A DNA stretch of 64,000 nucleotides from Pseudomonadota bacterium (GCA_023423895.1 JAFAER010000245.1:1-64000); one strand, 5' to 3'. Shown: positions 38,646 to 48,236, counted from the first letter of the stretch. Notes: a model not told the origin generated them from the letters alone. Program-made: numbers and translations.

Positions 38646-39589
38646 GCCGACAGCCCCTTGATGAGAGCTACCTGCGGCTCACGTGGCCTGGGCACCGCCG
38701 CGAGGCGGTCCGCGACGGTCGCTGCGATCGTCACCATCGTGTCGAGGTTTCGCTTTTCGAACGCGGCAAACGGCATCGCCTGGACGCAGAGGACGCCGCG
38801 AACGATGCCGAGCGAATCGACGAACGGCAGCGCCGCAAGCAGCGCCGAGTCGAACGGCCGCCGGTCACGCCCGGGAGTCGTCGTCGTCGCCACGTGCGTG
38901 AGGCGACCCGACCGCATGGCGTGGACGAGCAGAGGGTCGTCGCCTCGAATGAGCTCCGGCCGCCCAGCGGTCGCGCATCGCGGGCCGAGTGTGCCTTGCT
39001 CTACGCCGAACAGCTCGGCGATCTCGAGTCCGCAGTACGTCGTGAACACTTCGAGGATGGCGGCTCCGTGTGTCTGTAGCGAGTCGATCTCCGGTAGCTC
39101 GTTCACAGCCGCCATTGCTTCACGGAGGCTCGTCGTCTTGCGCTGGAGCTGCTCGTCCAACCGATCATGCGACGCCTCGAGGAGCAGGTGGGCGCGCGCG
39201 AGTCGATCGGCCTCGCTCCGGAGCGTTGCCAGCTCACAGTCGCGGCGTTGTGATTCGCGCCTCCACAGGTCGGCGAACTGGCCGGAGATCATCGCGAGCC
39301 CGAGCAGACCTACGACGGGCTCACCGGGGAAGCCGGCCAGCGGGACGATGCGCGTGCGCCACGCGAGGATGAGCGCCACCACGAGCACCGCGGCGCTCGA
39401 GAATCCGAGGCGGAACCCGTGTCGGAGGGCGATCAGCAGCGGGGCGAAGACGAGCCACGGAAACCGGTGCCGAAGGAAGAAGGGATCCGTGGAGTCGATG
39501 ACGAACCCGATGACGGGGATCGCGATCGTGATGACGACGCACTCGCCGATGCGCCGCGCCGCACCCGGGTCGTTCACCGCGGCCCTCAC
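38642..39589 (-). CDS. pelD: PelD-like protein without the GGDEF receptor domain
   Basis: GTG 39589 overlaps the pelC stop (GTGA) and gives 315 residues, against about 455 in P. aeruginosa PelD. Four hydrophobic segments lie at about 13-110 (VVITIAIPVIGFVID, WLVFAPLLIALRHG, AAVLVVALILAW, VVGLLGLAMISG), then a coiled-coil (LWRRESQRRDCELATLRSEA), then a GAF domain to the end (ILEVFTTYCGLEIAELFGV, LPFVDSLGIVRGVLCVQAMP). The degenerate GGDEF domain with the RxxD c-di-GMP site that normally follows is absent: the ORF ends at VALIKGLSA and the next gene starts at once. Confidence 0.88.
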   Translation of the reverse strand: MRAAVNDPGAARRIGECVVITIAIPVIGFVIDSTDPFFLRHRFPWLVFAPLLIALRHGFRLGFSSAAVLVVALILAWRTRIVPLAGFPGEPVVGLLGLAMISGQFADLWRRESQRRDCELATLRSEADRLARAHLLLEASHDRLDEQLQRKTTSLREAMAAVNELPEIDSLQTHGAAILEVFTTYCGLEIAELFGVEQGTLGPRCATAGRPELIRGDDPLLVHAMRSGRLTHVATTTTPGRDRRPFDSALLAALPFVDSLGIVRGVLCVQAMPFAAFEKRNLDTMVTIAATVADRLAAVPRPREPQVALIKGLSA

Positions 39590-40209
39590 TGCGTCTGCCG
39601 AAGGTCGTGGACCATGCGATCCAGCAGCTTCAGCGCGGTGCCGCTCGCGTTCTCGGTCCCGCTGCCGGTCTGGGTACCCGTCGCTGCCCAGACGACCTTC
39701 CCGGAGGACAGCTCGACGACGCGCATCGAGATGCCGATCGCAGGCTCGCCGTCGAGGCCGCTCTTGTATCGCCACTCCTCGACGCTGCCGGTGACGGCGT
39801 AGTCGTATTTGCTCCCGCGGGCCCAGTCGAGAGCCGCTTCATAGCGCTGCCGATCGCTGTTGAAGAGCTGGGCGTCGCTCTCCTTCGGCGCCGGGTAGTG
39901 ATCGAGCTGCGAGACTCCGCCTTTCCGGAGCAAGGTCTCGAGGATTGCCTCGACACGCTCGCCCGCCTGGGGCGTCTCGGAGTGGTTCTGGACCGGCAAG
40001 AGCGCCCAGCGCGACGCCGTCTTCACCTCACCCGCGCGGTGGACGCTGGTCACGGGACCGCCACAGCCGAGTGAAGGAGCAAGCGCCGTGAGGGCGGCCA
40101 GGAGAGCGACCGTCGACGACCGCTCGACCAACGTGACCAGGCGGTGGAGAGCCGATGCCTCGCGCGCTTCCGCGCGCGAGTGCGCCGATGCGAGACCTTC
40201 GCGACCCAC
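39586..40209 (-). CDS. pelC: PelC-like periplasmic/outer-membrane protein
   Basis: This 207-residue reading begins at GTG 40209; a TTG at 40131 would begin nearer the hydrophobic signal VALLAALTALAPSLGCGG. The Cys in SLGCGG is a plausible but non-ideal lipid site. The mature part has WALLPVQNHSETPQAGERVE and ILETLLRKGGV, the TolB-N/PelC-like fold start, plus YDYAVTGSVEEWRYK and VVWAATGTQTGSG. PelC of P. aeruginosa (172 residues) forms a dodecameric funnel on the outer-membrane face and works with PelB. Position next to pelB and pelD supports the call. Confidence 0.82.
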   Translation of the reverse strand: MGREGLASAHSRAEAREASALHRLVTLVERSSTVALLAALTALAPSLGCGGPVTSVHRAGEVKTASRWALLPVQNHSETPQAGERVEAILETLLRKGGVSQLDHYPAPKESDAQLFNSDRQRYEAALDWARGSKYDYAVTGSVEEWRYKSGLDGEPAIGISMRVVELSSGKVVWAATGTQTGSGTENASGTALKLLDRMVHDLRQTQ

Positions 40210-40349
40210 GGAGCGTTCCCCCTTTCGTCACTGCCGCCGCTCGAGGAGCGCTACGGAAGTCGTGCTCTTTTGAGGGCTATTGGCATCGTGGTCAAGACGA
40301 CGAGTGATCGCACGTTCACGCATCGCGTGACGAACGAGGGTGAGATGGC

Positions 40350-43088
40350 TCAGAAAAGCGCCGTGTACGAGAGCGCGAGCTCGGCGTTCTCGTTGTTGCG
40401 GATGCCGGCGACGCCGCGGTTGTAGAAGGCGAGGAGCGTCGTGTAGCCGCCCGGAGCACGCACGCTCGCGCCGCACAGGACGTGGAGAGCGGTGTCGGTG
40501 TCCGGCATCAGCGCTCCGAACGCCGCCTCGCAGTCGTAACGTGGGAAGGGCGCGCGGTCCGGCCGGGTCCGCTCGTAGAAGTCTCCGCGGGAGACATGGA
40601 TGACGCCGCCCACGAGCTGGAAGCTCGGAGGAAGGGCGCGCACGAGATCGACGTTCGGCGAGACGAGCCTCGCGTCGCCGGGCAGGCGCGTCGGATACGC
40701 CCGTTCCGATGCCTGCACCTGGGCGCCGACGGAAACGTGCGGTTCACGCGTGACCAGCTTCACGCCGGTCTCGGCGGTCGCCACGACGTCCCAGGCGAGG
40801 TGCTGATAGCGCCGCGTGTGCTCCTCGCGACCCTCGAGCTCCGCGGTCGCGTACCAGCGCGGCAGATCGTAGCGTACGCCGACCGCACCGGAGTTGCGGA
40901 CCGCCGCGACGCGGAGGAAGCTCGTATCGTAGATGCGCGCGCCAGCGCGTAGCTCCGTGATCACGGCGAGCTGCTTTCCGAGACGACGGAGGTCGAAGAT
41001 GCCTGCGCGTCCGACCGGAGTGTCGGTTTGGTAGTCGAACGCGGCCGAGATGTCCGTCACCGCGACGACCGACGAGAGTCGTAGGAGCGCGCCGACCTCC
41101 GCTTCGTCTCGGGGGCCGCGCAACAGTAGCTGCCCGCCGCGGTCGAACATGCGCGCAGCGCTGGCCGAATACGTCACACGGCCGCCGAGCCCGTCGTGGC
41201 TCGCGGACAGCGTCGGTCCTGCGACGTCGAGGCCGCTGATGTGCTCGTACACGCCTCCGATGCGGACGTTCGGGCGATGGATCAGCGCGAGCTTCGCGAG
41301 CTCGGCGTTCATCGCGGGGGCATCCGGGCCGTTCGGCGCGTGCGCGAGCTCTTCTCGCATGACGGCCATCGCGTCGCGTCCGCGTTCGAGCTCGACGAGC
41401 GCGTGTGCGCGGTTTTCGCCCGATGCGCCCGAAGCATCGGCGAGCAGCGCCTTCATCTGCGCCGGGTCGTTGTCGATCACCGCGAGCGCGAGGCGATGCT
41501 TGCGGAGGGGGCCCGCACCATTCTGCGCGAGGACGCGGCGTGCGTGCTCCGGTCGGCCGGTAGCGAGGTACCATTCGACCGCCGTCTCCTCGTCCGTGCG
41601 TTGTGCTCGAAGGCGCGTGCGCGCTCCGGGAGTCACCGCGGGGCCTGGCTGGGGCGCCTTCAGCAGGGCGGTCATCCAAGCATCGGCGCGAGGGATGCCG
41701 CTGGTCTCCCGGAGCACGAGGGCCGCGGACTCCACCAGCTGACGCTGCTCGTCCGTGCGGTCGCGCGTGCGGACCGCAGTTCCGATCTCGAGAGGAAGCT
41801 GGGCGAGCGCGCGCCGCCGCAGGTCGAGAGCCGTACCGTCGCTGCCCACGACGGAGAGCGCATCCGAGAGGTCGAGCAGCAGCCGTGCATCGCGCGGTGT
41901 GCTCCGAAGCTGCAGCGAGAACCACACGACGGCCTCGCGCGGTCGGCCGATGCTGGCAAGGCCATGCGCCATCGGAAGCCAGAGAGCCGACTCGTCGCGC
42001 GTGCCGTTGCGGAAGCGCTCGACGTAGCTGTGGATCTGACGCTGATCGCCACGCTCGATCGCGGTCCAGAGCGCGCTTGCTCGGATGTTTGCATCGTCGG
42101 GGGCGAGCGCGAGCGCTTGCGCATACGCCTTCGAAGCCTCCAGGGAGTCTCCGAGGTGTTTCGCGGCGTCGCCCTTCAGCACGAAGTACTCGGCGCGTGA
42201 ATGAAGGGCGCCGGGCGCTCGTTCGAGCTCGCGGATGACGGCCCAGAGCGCGTTCCAGTCGCCGTCGCTCGCCAGGAGGTGTGCGGCGAAAAGGGCGGCG
42301 TTCGCGTCTCCGGCGCGCGCGTGCTCCGCCATCGCGACGCGGACAGCCTCGTCGCGCCGCTTGGCGTTCGCGAGCAGCGTCATCAACCGAGCGCCTGCGT
42401 GGAGCGTCTTCGGCTCGAGACGGTACACGTGCTCGTACGCTGCCAGCGCCGTTTGCGTGTCGTCGCGCTCCCACGCGAGCGTCGCAAGGTCGGTCCAGTA
42501 CGCGGGGTCGTCGTCGGGCGCGTTCGCTCTGGCTCGGAGCAAGAGCGCGTAGGCACCGTCGACGTCTCCGATGCGCGACAGGTCGCGGGCGTACCGAAGG
42601 AGGTCATCCATCGCGAGCGCCTCGAGCCCGTGCTTGTCCACGTGCTGACGCCAGACGAGCACGGCGTCACGCGACTGACCGATGCGTGCCAGGAGCCGGG
42701 CGAGGTGCACACGCGAGCGCTTGTCGTCCGGGTAGAGCTGTACTCTCTTGCGGAGGAAGTCGACGGCGAGCTGCGGAGCGCCTGCGGCCTCGTGCGCGTC
42801 GATGACGGCGACGAGGTCGGCGTCCGACGCGCTCTTGCCCATGCCGTGCATCGCGAGCAGCCGCGCGACTAGGTTGTCGTCGTGAAGCATGCGCGCGATC
42901 CGGAGCGCGTTCGAATACGCCGAGCCGGCGGGGGTTGCAGCGGACGTTGGGCCGGAGCGCCGGTCGGCGCGCGTGTTCTCGGGCCGGCGAGGCTCTGCGC
43001 GAGCGCTCGACGAGCTCGATGCGAGGAACGCGACGACGGAGGCGATCGCCCATGCGGAAGGACGACGACGCATAGCCGGAACAGGCAT
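40350..43088 (-). CDS. pelB: PelB-like TPR and outer-membrane beta-barrel exporter
   Basis: This 912-residue protein starts at ATG 43088 (or 43073) with a signal peptide ending SSSARAE. About 560 residues of TPR repeats follow (AVDFLRKRVQLYPDDKRSRV, LAWERDDTQTALAAYEHVY, AYAQALALAPDDANI). The last 300 residues alternate hydrophobic and polar residues in beta strands ending in the aromatic LALSYTALF, an outer-membrane porin ending. In Pel systems PelB exports the polymer and its TPRs bind PelA. It is shorter than the 1193-residue P. aeruginosa form; a second TPR protein is coded after pelA. Confidence 0.9.
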   Translation of the reverse strand: MPVPAMRRRPSAWAIASVVAFLASSSSSARAEPRRPENTRADRRSGPTSAATPAGSAYSNALRIARMLHDDNLVARLLAMHGMGKSASDADLVAVIDAHEAAGAPQLAVDFLRKRVQLYPDDKRSRVHLARLLARIGQSRDAVLVWRQHVDKHGLEALAMDDLLRYARDLSRIGDVDGAYALLLRARANAPDDDPAYWTDLATLAWERDDTQTALAAYEHVYRLEPKTLHAGARLMTLLANAKRRDEAVRVAMAEHARAGDANAALFAAHLLASDGDWNALWAVIRELERAPGALHSRAEYFVLKGDAAKHLGDSLEASKAYAQALALAPDDANIRASALWTAIERGDQRQIHSYVERFRNGTRDESALWLPMAHGLASIGRPREAVVWFSLQLRSTPRDARLLLDLSDALSVVGSDGTALDLRRRALAQLPLEIGTAVRTRDRTDEQRQLVESAALVLRETSGIPRADAWMTALLKAPQPGPAVTPGARTRLRAQRTDEETAVEWYLATGRPEHARRVLAQNGAGPLRKHRLALAVIDNDPAQMKALLADASGASGENRAHALVELERGRDAMAVMREELAHAPNGPDAPAMNAELAKLALIHRPNVRIGGVYEHISGLDVAGPTLSASHDGLGGRVTYSASAARMFDRGGQLLLRGPRDEAEVGALLRLSSVVAVTDISAAFDYQTDTPVGRAGIFDLRRLGKQLAVITELRAGARIYDTSFLRVAAVRNSGAVGVRYDLPRWYATAELEGREEHTRRYQHLAWDVVATAETGVKLVTREPHVSVGAQVQASERAYPTRLPGDARLVSPNVDLVRALPPSFQLVGGVIHVSRGDFYERTRPDRAPFPRYDCEAAFGALMPDTDTALHVLCGASVRAPGGYTTLLAFYNRGVAGIRNNENAELALSYTALF

Positions 43089-43160
43089 GTGTCGTCGTTG
43101 CCCGCCGACAAGCCCCGGCGCGTTCGAAGCTCGAAGTTTGTCCGACGCGCCGCAGGGGCA

Positions 43161-44255
43161 TCATTCCCAGAAGCAGACGACGCGCTGTCCACTGCTCTCG
43201 TCGCTCGCCCACGGTGAGAAGCCGCGCGATCGAGCGCGCGCCGCCGACGTATTGGCCGCGCGCGCGTTGCGGCAATTGCCGACGTAGTCCTCCACGCCGA
43301 TCCAGAAGGGGCGGTGATCGCGCGTCGACAGCCCCATCGCGCTCCAGGCGACGAGCTCGGTCTCCGCGCCTTCGTCGTAGGTCGGCGCGTACACCTCCTC
43401 GTGGGCAATGCCGTCGAGAAGCAGCGGGAAGGGAATGCCGCCGGTCGTGCCGAGCCGCGTCGTGTCCCCCGTCGCGTTCTGCATGATGATGAGGTGGCGT
43501 GGATACTTGTCGCGGAGCTTGCGAACGAGATCGAGGCCTCCTTGCCTGCACGCCGCGGTGCACGGGCCGTTCGACGACGACGGCGCGTGCTCCACGATCT
43601 CCAGGTTGTCGAGGTAGAACCCGTCGACGCGCGCGGCGAGGCGCGGTGCGACATGCTCGAGGATGAGCGCCTGATAGTCGGCGTTGCCGACGTCCATCCA
43701 GGTCTCGTCGGGGTAACCTTGGTAGGCTCCACGTCTGGCGTCCGCGTTGGCAGAGCAGGAGACGAGGCTGCCGGGCGCCGTCGTCCAGTAGGTCCGGAAC
43801 GTCTCGCACGAGCCGAGGTTCATGTAGCTGATGACGCGGTTGCGCCCGCCCGCGCGTAGCTGCGCAAGCTGGGCGTCCGTGAAGTTGCGCATCCCAGGAT
43901 CGGCGTCGATGACGATGATGCGATAGGTGTGCGCGACCCGGGCGAGGTCGCCCATCTCCGAGGCCTTTCCGTAGAACGTCATCCACGGTCCCTTGTCGGT
44001 GAAGCCGGGGCCGAGCATCGTCTGCGAGGGAGCGCGAGCTTCGGCCGTCTTCTCGCTCCCGTCGTGCGCGGCGGCTGGTGGCGCCTTCGACGGTGCTTCG
44101 TCGTCTCGATTCGGTTCCGAGCGCGCCTCCATCACACGGTACGTGTCCGAGCCAGGTGGCTTGCGAGCGCAGGCGGGAGACGCTGCGATCGCGATCGTGA
44201 GGACGATCGTCGTCCGCGTCGCGTGGCTCCGCACGGTACGAGGCATCGAGCTCAT
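43161..44255 (-). CDS. GH114-like endo-polygalactosaminidase lipoprotein
   Basis: This 364-residue protein starts at ATG 44255 and has a signal ending near SPAC, a possible lipobox. After an acidic Ala/Pro/Lys-rich linker (about 40-85) it shows a GH114/TM1410-type TIM barrel: GPWMTFYGKASEM, YRIIVIDADPGM, RVISYMNLGSCE, DGFYLDNLEIVEH and GIAHEEVY, with conserved Asp and Glu at strand ends. Known members cut alpha-1,4-galactosaminan, which is the backbone proposed for Pel. It heads the minus-strand pel genes and duplicates the activity expected of the PelA hydrolase domain. Confidence 0.88.
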   Translation of the reverse strand: MSSMPRTVRSHATRTTIVLTIAIAASPACARKPPGSDTYRVMEARSEPNRDDEAPSKAPPAAAHDGSEKTAEARAPSQTMLGPGFTDKGPWMTFYGKASEMGDLARVAHTYRIIVIDADPGMRNFTDAQLAQLRAGGRNRVISYMNLGSCETFRTYWTTAPGSLVSCSANADARRGAYQGYPDETWMDVGNADYQALILEHVAPRLAARVDGFYLDNLEIVEHAPSSSNGPCTAACRQGGLDLVRKLRDKYPRHLIIMQNATGDTTRLGTTGGIPFPLLLDGIAHEEVYAPTYDEGAETELVAWSAMGLSTRDHRPFWIGVEDYVGNCRNARAANTSAARARSRGFSPWASDESSGQRVVCFWE

Positions 44256-44347
44256 CGCAGGTCGGTCTTAAGCACGCCGCCGGCGGTTGTCCGTCGGACC
44301 GAGCAAAGAGAGCAGCATGCGCGAGCGCGGTGGTTAGCTTCGCGCGC
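44256..44347. promoter_or_regulatory. Divergent pel promoter region
   Basis: These 92 bases separate the minus-strand GH114-pelB-G genes from plus-strand pelA and must contain both promoters. A GC-rich imperfect hairpin (gccgccggcgg) lies near 44278. No FleQ-like or other known c-di-GMP regulator site was recognised by eye. Co-regulation of the two arms is likely from the short shared region. Confidence 0.55.
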
Positions 44348-47164
44348 ATGTTCGGATCGATGCGTCGGGCCGCCATGGCGCTCGTCTCGCTGATGCTCGT
44401 CGGCCTGCCAGCGCGGGCGCAACCTGCGGGCGCTCCATCGACGCCAGCCAATCCATCGACGGCGTTCTTCTACGGGAAGGATCTGCCGCTGGAGCTGCTC
44501 GCTCACTACGACCGCGTCGTCGTCGAGGCGGACCACTTCGCGGTCATCCCACGGTCGTCACGTGCCGAGCTCTTCGCGTACGTGTCGGTCGGCGAAGCGC
44601 ACCCGACGCGGTCATGGCACAAGGCCATCCCGAAGCGGCTCGTGCTCGGTCGGAACGGGACGTGGGGCTCGGATGTCGTCGATACGAGCAGCGCGGAGTG
44701 GTCGACGTTCCTCCTCGAGCGAGTCGTCGAGCCTCTCTGGACGCGCGGGTACCGCGGGTTCTTCCTCGACACCCTCGACAGCTACGAGCGGTTCGTGCCC
44801 GATGCTCGAGCCCGCGCGCGTCACGCGCGGCAGATCGGCGCGTTCGTCGCGTCGCTGAAGCAGCGCCACCCGGATGCGAAGGTGCTCCTCAATCGCGGCT
44901 TCGAGGTCCTGCCGCATGCGCCGAGGGTCGACGGAGTCGTCGTCGAGTCGCTGTTCTCGACGTGCGATCCCTCTGGCACGGGTTGCCGCGCGCAGACGCC
45001 TGCCGAGACCGAGGCGCTCCTTCGGCGCATCCGCGACGTGCAGGCGAGCCATCGGCTTCCCATCACGGTGATCGACTACGCACCGTCGAGCGATCTTGCC
45101 GCGAGGCGCGCGCTCGCAAAGCGGATCGCGGCGCTGGGGTTCGAACCTTGGATCTCGACGCCGAAGCTGGACGAGATGGGCATCGGGCGCGTCGAGATCG
45201 TGCCTCGCAAGGTGCTCCTTCTCTACAAGAGCAACGGCGAGGGTTACCTGGGTGTGCAGGACGCTGCCGTCCTCGTCGCACCCGTCCTCGAGTGGCTCGG
45301 CTACGCGGTCGACTACGTCGACGTGCGGCAGTCGCTTCCTGCGGGCAAGCTTGCGGGCCGGTACGCCGGGATCGTCACGCTGCTACCCGAAGGCGTCGAC
45401 GCGAGGGACACCTATCGGAGATGGCTCCTCGAGCAGATGGCTGCCGGGATCCGGATCGCCTTCGTCGAGGGCTTCGGCTTCGACGCGGACGTGGCGTTTC
45501 TCGCCAGGCTCGGCCTTGCTTCGGCCAACGCGGTCGCGAGCCCCCCGATGCGGATCGTGTCATCGACGGAGCACTTCGGATTCGAAGCTCCGCTGCGACC
45601 GCGTCTCCACGAACGACCGCCGGTCGTCGCCGCACGCGACGACGTGCGGTCACTTCTCCGCGTCGCCGACGGTGGAGGCAGCTCGTGGGACGGCGCGGTG
45701 ATCGGTCCGTGGGGCGGCGCGGCCTTCATGCCATACGTCATCGAAGATCGGCTCGAACAGGAGCGACGCTGGATCCTCGATCCGTTCAAGTTCCTGAAGG
45801 ACGCGCTCGCGCTCCCTCCCATCCCGGCGCCCGACGTCACGACCGAGGCCGGCAGGCGCATCCTCACGGCGCACCTCGACGGGGATGCCTTCGTGAGCCG
45901 GGCCGAGCGTCCGGGCGCGCCCTTCACGGCGCAGATCATCCTCGAGGAGGTCCTCGAGCGTCATCGATTTCCGCATACCGTTTCCATCGTCGAAGGCGAG
46001 GTGGGGCCCGCGGGCATGTATCCGCAGCACACCGAGAAGCTCGAAGCGTTCGCACGGCGGATCTTCGCGCTTCCGCACGTCGAGATGGCCTCGCATACCT
46101 TCAGCCATCCGTTCGAATGGGAAGACGCCGAGGCCGGGCGTCGGGACGGGCACGTCCCACACCTGGCGATCCCCGGCTACACGTTCGATCTCCAGCGAGA
46201 GCTCGCGGGGTCCGTCGCATACATCAATGGGCTCGGCCCGCGAGGCAAGAGCGTGAAGGTGCTGCTGTGGTCCGGTAGCTGCTCGCCCAGCCAGCGCGCC
46301 GTGGCGCTGTCGCAGAGGCTCGGGCTGTACAACGTGAACGGCGGCGGCGCGACGCGGACGCGGGATCTTCCGTCGCTCACACGCGGCTCCGCGATGGGGA
46401 TCCCGAAAGGTGATGGCGCGTACCAGGTCTTCGCGCCGATCGAGAACGAGAACGTGTACACGAACGACTGGCTCGGGCCGTTCGACGGCTACCGGCACGT
46501 CATCGAGACGTTCGAGCTGAACGACGCGCCGAGGCGGCTCAGCACCATCAGCATCTACTACCACTTCTACTCGGCCGCGAAGACCGCATCGCTCCGCGCG
46601 CTCGAACAGGTGTATGCGTGGGCCGTCGCCCAGGAGACGACGCCGCTGTTCTTGAGCGAATACGCGTCGAAGGTGCTCGCGTTCCAGCAGGTCTCGCTCG
46701 CGCGGCGGCTCGACGATGTGACGTGGGAGCTCGGCGGTCTCGGCGACCTTCGTACCGTCCGCATCGATCCCGCGCTCGGCTGGCCGGAGCCGTCGCGGAG
46801 CACCGGTGTGGCCGGTGTTCGCGAGCTGAGGCAAGGGCGCTACGTCCACCTGACGGACGATCGGGACCGCAACGTGGCCGTCCTCGCGTTCGGCGCTTCC
46901 ACGCCGCTCGGGCCGCAGCTCGTCGACGCGAACGGACGCGCGCGTCGGTGGCGTGTGCGCGACGCGAGCCGCGCCTCGGTCCAGATCTCCGGCAATGTCC
47001 CTCTCGAGATCGACGTTGCCGCCGCGGCGCCGTGCACACTCGCGATGAAGGGGCGCCGCATCGGAGGTTCGCCCCAGCCACCCGTCGTCTCCGGCGGTCG
47101 TGCCGTCACGCGCTTCCGTCTCGCGACCTCGGACACGGAGGAGGTGGACCTTGAGTGCCGCTGA
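44348..47164 (+). CDS. pelA: PelA, bifunctional Pel hydrolase and deacetylase
   Basis: ATG 44348 is chosen over GTG 44330; ATG 44360 is also possible. The 938 residues match PelA (about 948). A signal peptide ends near PARAQ. The GH114 hydrolase domain covers about 30-290 (FFYGKDLPLELL, ELFAYVSVGEAHP, YRGFFLDTLDSYE, VVVESLFS with a catalytic-Glu candidate). A reductase-like domain follows (YVDVRQSLPAGKL). The deacetylase domain has LTAHLDGDAFVSRAE and MASHTFSHPFEW, the metal-binding Asp and His motifs. PelA removes acetyl groups from Pel in the periplasm and can cut the polymer. Confidence 0.95.
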   Translation: MFGSMRRAAMALVSLMLVGLPARAQPAGAPSTPANPSTAFFYGKDLPLELLAHYDRVVVEADHFAVIPRSSRAELFAYVSVGEAHPTRSWHKAIPKRLVLGRNGTWGSDVVDTSSAEWSTFLLERVVEPLWTRGYRGFFLDTLDSYERFVPDARARARHARQIGAFVASLKQRHPDAKVLLNRGFEVLPHAPRVDGVVVESLFSTCDPSGTGCRAQTPAETEALLRRIRDVQASHRLPITVIDYAPSSDLAARRALAKRIAALGFEPWISTPKLDEMGIGRVEIVPRKVLLLYKSNGEGYLGVQDAAVLVAPVLEWLGYAVDYVDVRQSLPAGKLAGRYAGIVTLLPEGVDARDTYRRWLLEQMAAGIRIAFVEGFGFDADVAFLARLGLASANAVASPPMRIVSSTEHFGFEAPLRPRLHERPPVVAARDDVRSLLRVADGGGSSWDGAVIGPWGGAAFMPYVIEDRLEQERRWILDPFKFLKDALALPPIPAPDVTTEAGRRILTAHLDGDAFVSRAERPGAPFTAQIILEEVLERHRFPHTVSIVEGEVGPAGMYPQHTEKLEAFARRIFALPHVEMASHTFSHPFEWEDAEAGRRDGHVPHLAIPGYTFDLQRELAGSVAYINGLGPRGKSVKVLLWSGSCSPSQRAVALSQRLGLYNVNGGGATRTRDLPSLTRGSAMGIPKGDGAYQVFAPIENENVYTNDWLGPFDGYRHVIETFELNDAPRRLSTISIYYHFYSAAKTASLRALEQVYAWAVAQETTPLFLSEYASKVLAFQQVSLARRLDDVTWELGGLGDLRTVRIDPALGWPEPSRSTGVAGVRELRQGRYVHLTDDRDRNVAVLAFGASTPLGPQLVDANGRARRWRVRDASRASVQISGNVPLEIDVAAAAPCTLAMKGRRIGGSPQPPVVSGGRAVTRFRLATSDTEEVDLECR

Positions 47165-48236
47165 GCAGGCGATCGGTCGACGTGGGGGCTTTGCCGGGGC
47201 GCCGACGCTCCTCGGGCTCGCGTTCATGATGGGCGTCGTCCTCACGGTGGTCTTCCCGTCGGGTCGCGAGTTCGCGGAGCTGACGGGCAGGCAGCGTGTC
47301 GACGCGTATTCGCTCGCCTACCTGACCGTGCTCACGCGTGCGAAGCAGGACGATCCGAACCTGCGACTCGTCCAGGCGAGGCAGCTCGGCGAGATCGGGC
47401 GTTGGGACGAGGCGCTCGCTGCGCTGGACGGAGTGGCGTTCGACCGCGCGACCGAGGACGCTGCGAGCTCCCTCCGCCTCGCGCTGCTCCTCGCGCGGGC
47501 GCGATCACTCCCGGTCGAGAGCGCCGAGCGGAGCAGCGCGTTCGATGCGGTCCGGCAAGAGCTCCATCGCGCCAGTGTGCGGGCCTGGCCTGCTCAGCGC
47601 TCGTACGAGCTCGGGCGGCTCGCCCTCGAGCTCGAGGAGCCTGCGCTGGGCGCACGCTACTTCGTCGCTGCCGGTGCAGTCGAGACGGCGCCGGCGGCGC
47701 GTGCAGCAGCGCTGGCCGAAGCAGGGAGATGGCTTCGCGCAGGAGGCGACGAACGAGCGGCGTCCGAGTCGTTCCAACGCGCCGCGGAGACGGCGGACGA
47801 TCCCGCTGACGAGCGTCGTTACGTGCTTGCCGGGGCCGAGGCGCTCGAAGCTCTCGCGCGTCCGTGTGAGGCCGCCGATCTCGTGCGACCGTACGCGTTC
47901 CGCTCGGATGACGTCGATCTGGTCATTCGGTCCGCCGCGCTCGCCACCTCTTGCGGGAACACGGGCGACGCGCAGCGCCTCGGACGACGTGTCCTCGAGC
48001 TCGCGCCGAACGAAGAGGCCCACGTGCGCGCGCAGGTGAGTCGCGAGCTCGGCGCTGGCGACCCGCGCAGCGCGCTGGTGTTGCTGAAGAAGCTGGTGAA
48101 GGTGCACCCGACCGATCGCGGCCTACGACTCATGACCGCGAAGGTCGCCGAATGGTCGGGGGATCCGCAGACCGCGCTCGAGCAGTGGATGTTCCTCGTG
48201 TCACACGGTCATGTCCCGCGTGCCGAGGCATTGTGA
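47151..48236 (+). CDS. Membrane-anchored TPR protein, PelB N-terminus-like
   Basis: The start is TTG 47151, placed by GAGGAGG at 47138-47144; the gene overlaps pelA by 14 bases and is translationally coupled. The 361-residue protein has one membrane helix (about 18-36, LLGLAFMMGVVLTVVFPSG), then TPR units from residue 50 on (YLTVLTRAKQDDPNLRLVQA, LGEIGRWDEALAALD, AEAGRWLRAGGDERAASES, RVLELAPNEEAHVRAQVS). The opening TPR strongly recalls the N-terminal TPR of PelB. It may supply the inner-membrane and PelA-docking part missing from the shorter PelB in this locus; that is inference. Confidence 0.8.
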   Translation: MSAAEQAIGRRGGFAGAPTLLGLAFMMGVVLTVVFPSGREFAELTGRQRVDAYSLAYLTVLTRAKQDDPNLRLVQARQLGEIGRWDEALAALDGVAFDRATEDAASSLRLALLLARARSLPVESAERSSAFDAVRQELHRASVRAWPAQRSYELGRLALELEEPALGARYFVAAGAVETAPAARAAALAEAGRWLRAGGDERAASESFQRAAETADDPADERRYVLAGAEALEALARPCEAADLVRPYAFRSDDVDLVIRSAALATSCGNTGDAQRLGRRVLELAPNEEAHVRAQVSRELGAGDPRSALVLLKKLVKVHPTDRGLRLMTAKVAEWSGDPQTALEQWMFLVSHGHVPRAEAL

